DNA of 14,866 nucleotides from the NCBI GenBank assembly GCA_900555585.1, contig USLT01000009.1, positions 1 through 14,866 of the forward strand, written 5' to 3'. The translations under genes were made by a program, and so were the position numbers. The notes below the pieces were generated by a model that was not told the origin of the DNA, did no database searches, and was given only the letters and a program-made list of their open reading frames with translations. This document shows, piece after piece, positions 13,371 to 14,866 of this stretch. Source of the stretch: an uncultured Collinsella sp. (GTDB taxonomy: Bacteria; Actinomycetota; Coriobacteriia; Coriobacteriales; Coriobacteriaceae). Position 1 is the stretch's first letter. The number at the start of each line of letters is the position of its first letter.

Positions 13371-14708
13371 ATGTTTGGAAGTGGCTGCGTGGATAAGCAA
13401 CGGCACGTCGAGCAGGGCAGGGCTTCCAACCTTCACTTTGGAAGCGCCGCCCACCGCCCGAACCCCATCAACCCGCGTCCCGCGGCGCCCGCCCGCGAGC
13501 CCCGCGGGGGCCGTCCCGGCAAGGCGGCGGGAATCGCGCTGCTCGTCGTGGCTGTGCTCGTGGTCGGCGGATCGCTGGCGACGTGCTATAGGACCATGTG
13601 GCGCAGCATCCCCGTGACCGTCAACGGCGAAGAGGAGCGCGTCCGCATAGGAACCCATGTCGACGAGTTGCTTGAGGACAACGGCTACTTCGGCGTCAAG
13701 CCGGGCCGCCTGCTGTCGGTGTCGGGCAACGTGATATCCGAGGACGGCGGCGACCGCTGCGCGCTCGCCATCGATGGGAAGGCCGTCGCCATGGCCGACC
13801 TCGCCGCGACGGAGGTCCCCGAGGGCGCCGAGGTGTCGGTCGGCGACGGCGCCGACGTGACCGAGCCGCATGAGGAGCAGACCGTCCCGCTCGCGCCCGG
13901 CATCCAGATGGAATCGGGCGGGGCGGTGCAGTACGTGTCGCAATGGGGCGCGCCGGGCAGCAAGCTCGTATGGAAGGGCTCGAAGTCGGGCGAGGTCGTC
14001 GACAAGGAGGTCGTGCAGCCGCCGACGGACATGGTGGTCTCCTCGCGGAGCGTGCGCCCCGCGGGCGGTAAGTACATGGCGCTCACCTTCGACGACGGTC
14101 CCAGCAAGTACACGCCGCAGATCCTCGATATCCTCAAGGAGAAGGGCGTGCACGCGACCTTCTACAACCTGGGAAACCAGGAGGAGCGCTTCGGCAAGGC
14201 CGCGAAGCGCGTGGTCGAGGAGGGCCACGAGCTCGCGAGCCACACCAACGCCCACCAGTACCTGCCTGAGCTGGACGCGGGCGCGCTGCGGGCCGAGATA
14301 ACCTCGGCGCAGGACGCCATCGAGGGCGCATCGGGCGTCCGGCCGATGATGATGCGCGCCCCCTACGGCGCCTTCACCGCGCAGGATTGGGGTCGCGCGG
14401 GAGACCTCATCAGCTGCAACGTGCTGTGGAACATCGACACGCTCGATTGGAAGCGACCGGGGGCGGACGCCATCCGCAGCAACGTTTTGAACGGGGCGTT
14501 CAACGGCGCGATCGTGCTCATGCACGATGGCGGCGGAGATCGCAGCCAGGACGTCGAGGCGCTGCCGGGGATCATCGACGGCCTCCAGAAGGCCGGATAC
14601 CAGCTGGTCACGGTGAGCGAGCTGATGGGCAAGGACGAGTCCTTCCCGTCCGAGCTCGTCGAGGGCGAGGTGAAGATGCCGAAGGGCGCCGCGCTCCCCG
14701 GAGCGTAA
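13371..14708 (+). CDS. Membrane-anchored polysaccharide deacetylase, predicted active
   Basis: A 445-residue paralogue of the preceding protein, same layout: cytoplasmic head (1-50), membrane helix (about 52-71), beta-rich extracytoplasmic region (about 80-230) and NodB deacetylase domain (about 235-418). All motifs are intact: TFDDGPS (239-245) with base Asp241 and metal ligand Asp242; SHTNAH (290-295) with His291 and His295; MRAPYGAF (328-335); WNIDTLDW (353-360); and LMHDGG (383-388) with catalytic His385. It should remove acetyl groups from a cell-wall or surface glycan, most likely peptidoglycan. The frame is open back to 13224 but that overlaps the upstream gene. The ATG at 13371 is provisional; the GTG at 13389 has a better site (GGAAG at 13377-13381). 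The 103-base gap may hold its own promoter, but none is convincing. Confidence 0.9.
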   Translation: MFGSGCVDKQRHVEQGRASNLHFGSAAHRPNPINPRPAAPAREPRGGRPGKAAGIALLVVAVLVVGGSLATCYRTMWRSIPVTVNGEEERVRIGTHVDELLEDNGYFGVKPGRLLSVSGNVISEDGGDRCALAIDGKAVAMADLAATEVPEGAEVSVGDGADVTEPHEEQTVPLAPGIQMESGGAVQYVSQWGAPGSKLVWKGSKSGEVVDKEVVQPPTDMVVSSRSVRPAGGKYMALTFDDGPSKYTPQILDILKEKGVHATFYNLGNQEERFGKAAKRVVEEGHELASHTNAHQYLPELDAGALRAEITSAQDAIEGASGVRPMMMRAPYGAFTAQDWGRAGDLISCNVLWNIDTLDWKRPGADAIRSNVLNGAFNGAIVLMHDGGGDRSQDVEALPGIIDGLQKAGYQLVTVSELMGKDESFPSELVEGEVKMPKGAALPGA

Positions 14709-14743
14709 GGTTTAGGTAAATACGGGTCCTCATGTGCCAACGA

Positions 14744-14752
14744 TGCTATAGT
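14744..14752 (+). promoter_or_regulatory. Candidate extended -10 promoter overlapping the deacetylase terminator
   Basis: TATAGT (14747-14752) is preceded by TGC (14744-14746). The start of transcription would fall near 14759, within the 5' arm of the hairpin that begins at 14753. No -35 box is seen. It may drive a gene beyond the window edge or be chance. Confidence 0.4.
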
Positions 14753-14789
14753 AAAAGCGGTTGCGGCCAAATGCCGCGGCCGCTTTTTT
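14753..14789 (+). terminator. Rho-independent terminator after the deacetylase gene
   Basis: A 15-bp stem pairs 14753-14767 with 14773-14787, with two G-T wobbles in the middle, a CAAAT loop and a run of six T (14784-14789). It lies 44 bases past the stop codon and is the most classical terminator in the window. Confidence 0.88.
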
Positions 14790-14799
14790 GACATGAGAG

Positions 14800-14863
14800 C
14801 AGGGTCAAGAGAAAGGCACCTGGTGAAACCCAAACCCCGACCATACAGTAGCCGCTGACCCTG
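14800..14863 (+). promoter_or_regulatory. Leader-like segment with inverted repeat and a tiny reading frame
   Basis: CAGGGTCA (14800-14807) is perfectly complementary to TGACCCTG (14856-14863). Between them AAAGG (14812-14816) precedes a GTG (14823) that opens an 11-codon frame, MKPKPRPYSSR, ending at TGA (14856-14858) inside the right arm. This layout suits a regulatory leader for a gene beyond the window, but translation and structure are unproven, and a frame this short can arise by chance. Confidence 0.25.
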
Positions 14864-14866
14864 AGC

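Noticed and set aside
14788..14793. TTGACA as a -35 box
   Set aside because: No -10-like hexamer lies 16-18 bases downstream; it overlaps the terminator T-run.
14817..14866. FMN riboswitch, because of GGTGAAACCC, CCCCGACC and ACAGTAG
   Set aside because: The fragments recall parts of the FMN consensus, but order, spacing and the GGGGCAGGGTGAAA core do not fit, and the window ends before a full aptamer could be tested.

Overview
All supported genes lie on the + strand of a GC-rich stretch. The gene content suggests a Gram-positive actinobacterium of the Coriobacteriia, Collinsella-like: a class B sortase, membrane-anchored foldase and deacetylases, strong codon bias to G/C, a CCA-encoded tRNA and Shine-Dalgarno-led cistrons. 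The taxonomic call is inference from gene content and style; no marker gene in the window fixes it. No mobile element, CRISPR array or phage gene was seen.

Layout. (1) 3-1235: the end of a class B sortase gene, cut by the window edge, followed by a short MoaE-like protein that lacks one active-site lysine. (2) 1302-1377: tRNA-Lys(UUU) with its own promoter and terminator. (3) 1486-3192: a PrsA-type foldase and a GatB/YqeY protein, closed by a strong hairpin. (4) 3193-3564: a 372-base gene-free stretch with a terminator, several nested inverted repeats and two TAGAAT boxes, probably the regulatory leader of the next operon. (5) 3565-7435: a polar amino-acid ABC importer (ATPase, lipoprotein receptor, two permeases) ending in a cytidylate-kinase-like protein. 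The receptor cistron is flanked on both sides by hairpins with the same 7-bp stem. (6) 7543-10442: a hemolysin-III/PAQR membrane protein, a CNNM/CorC-type transporter and a free-standing protein resembling the N-terminal domain of cyanophycin synthetase. (7) 10550-13267: a YtxH-like protein, a PRC-barrel protein and a membrane-anchored NodB-fold protein whose metal ligands are all replaced. (8) 13371-14708: its intact paralogue, a likely active polysaccharide deacetylase, followed by a terminator and an unusual leader-like segment at the window end.

How the genes fit together. Much of the window concerns the cell envelope: sortase, extracytoplasmic foldase, nutrient uptake, small membrane proteins and cell-wall or polysaccharide deacetylation. 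The most unusual items are the free-standing HxxEH protein at 9816-10442, the active/inactive deacetylase pair at 11882-14708, and the structured RNA or DNA elements at 3272-3524, 4295-5292 and 14744-14866. Long reverse-strand reading frames opposite the real genes are high-GC shadows and are not annotated.
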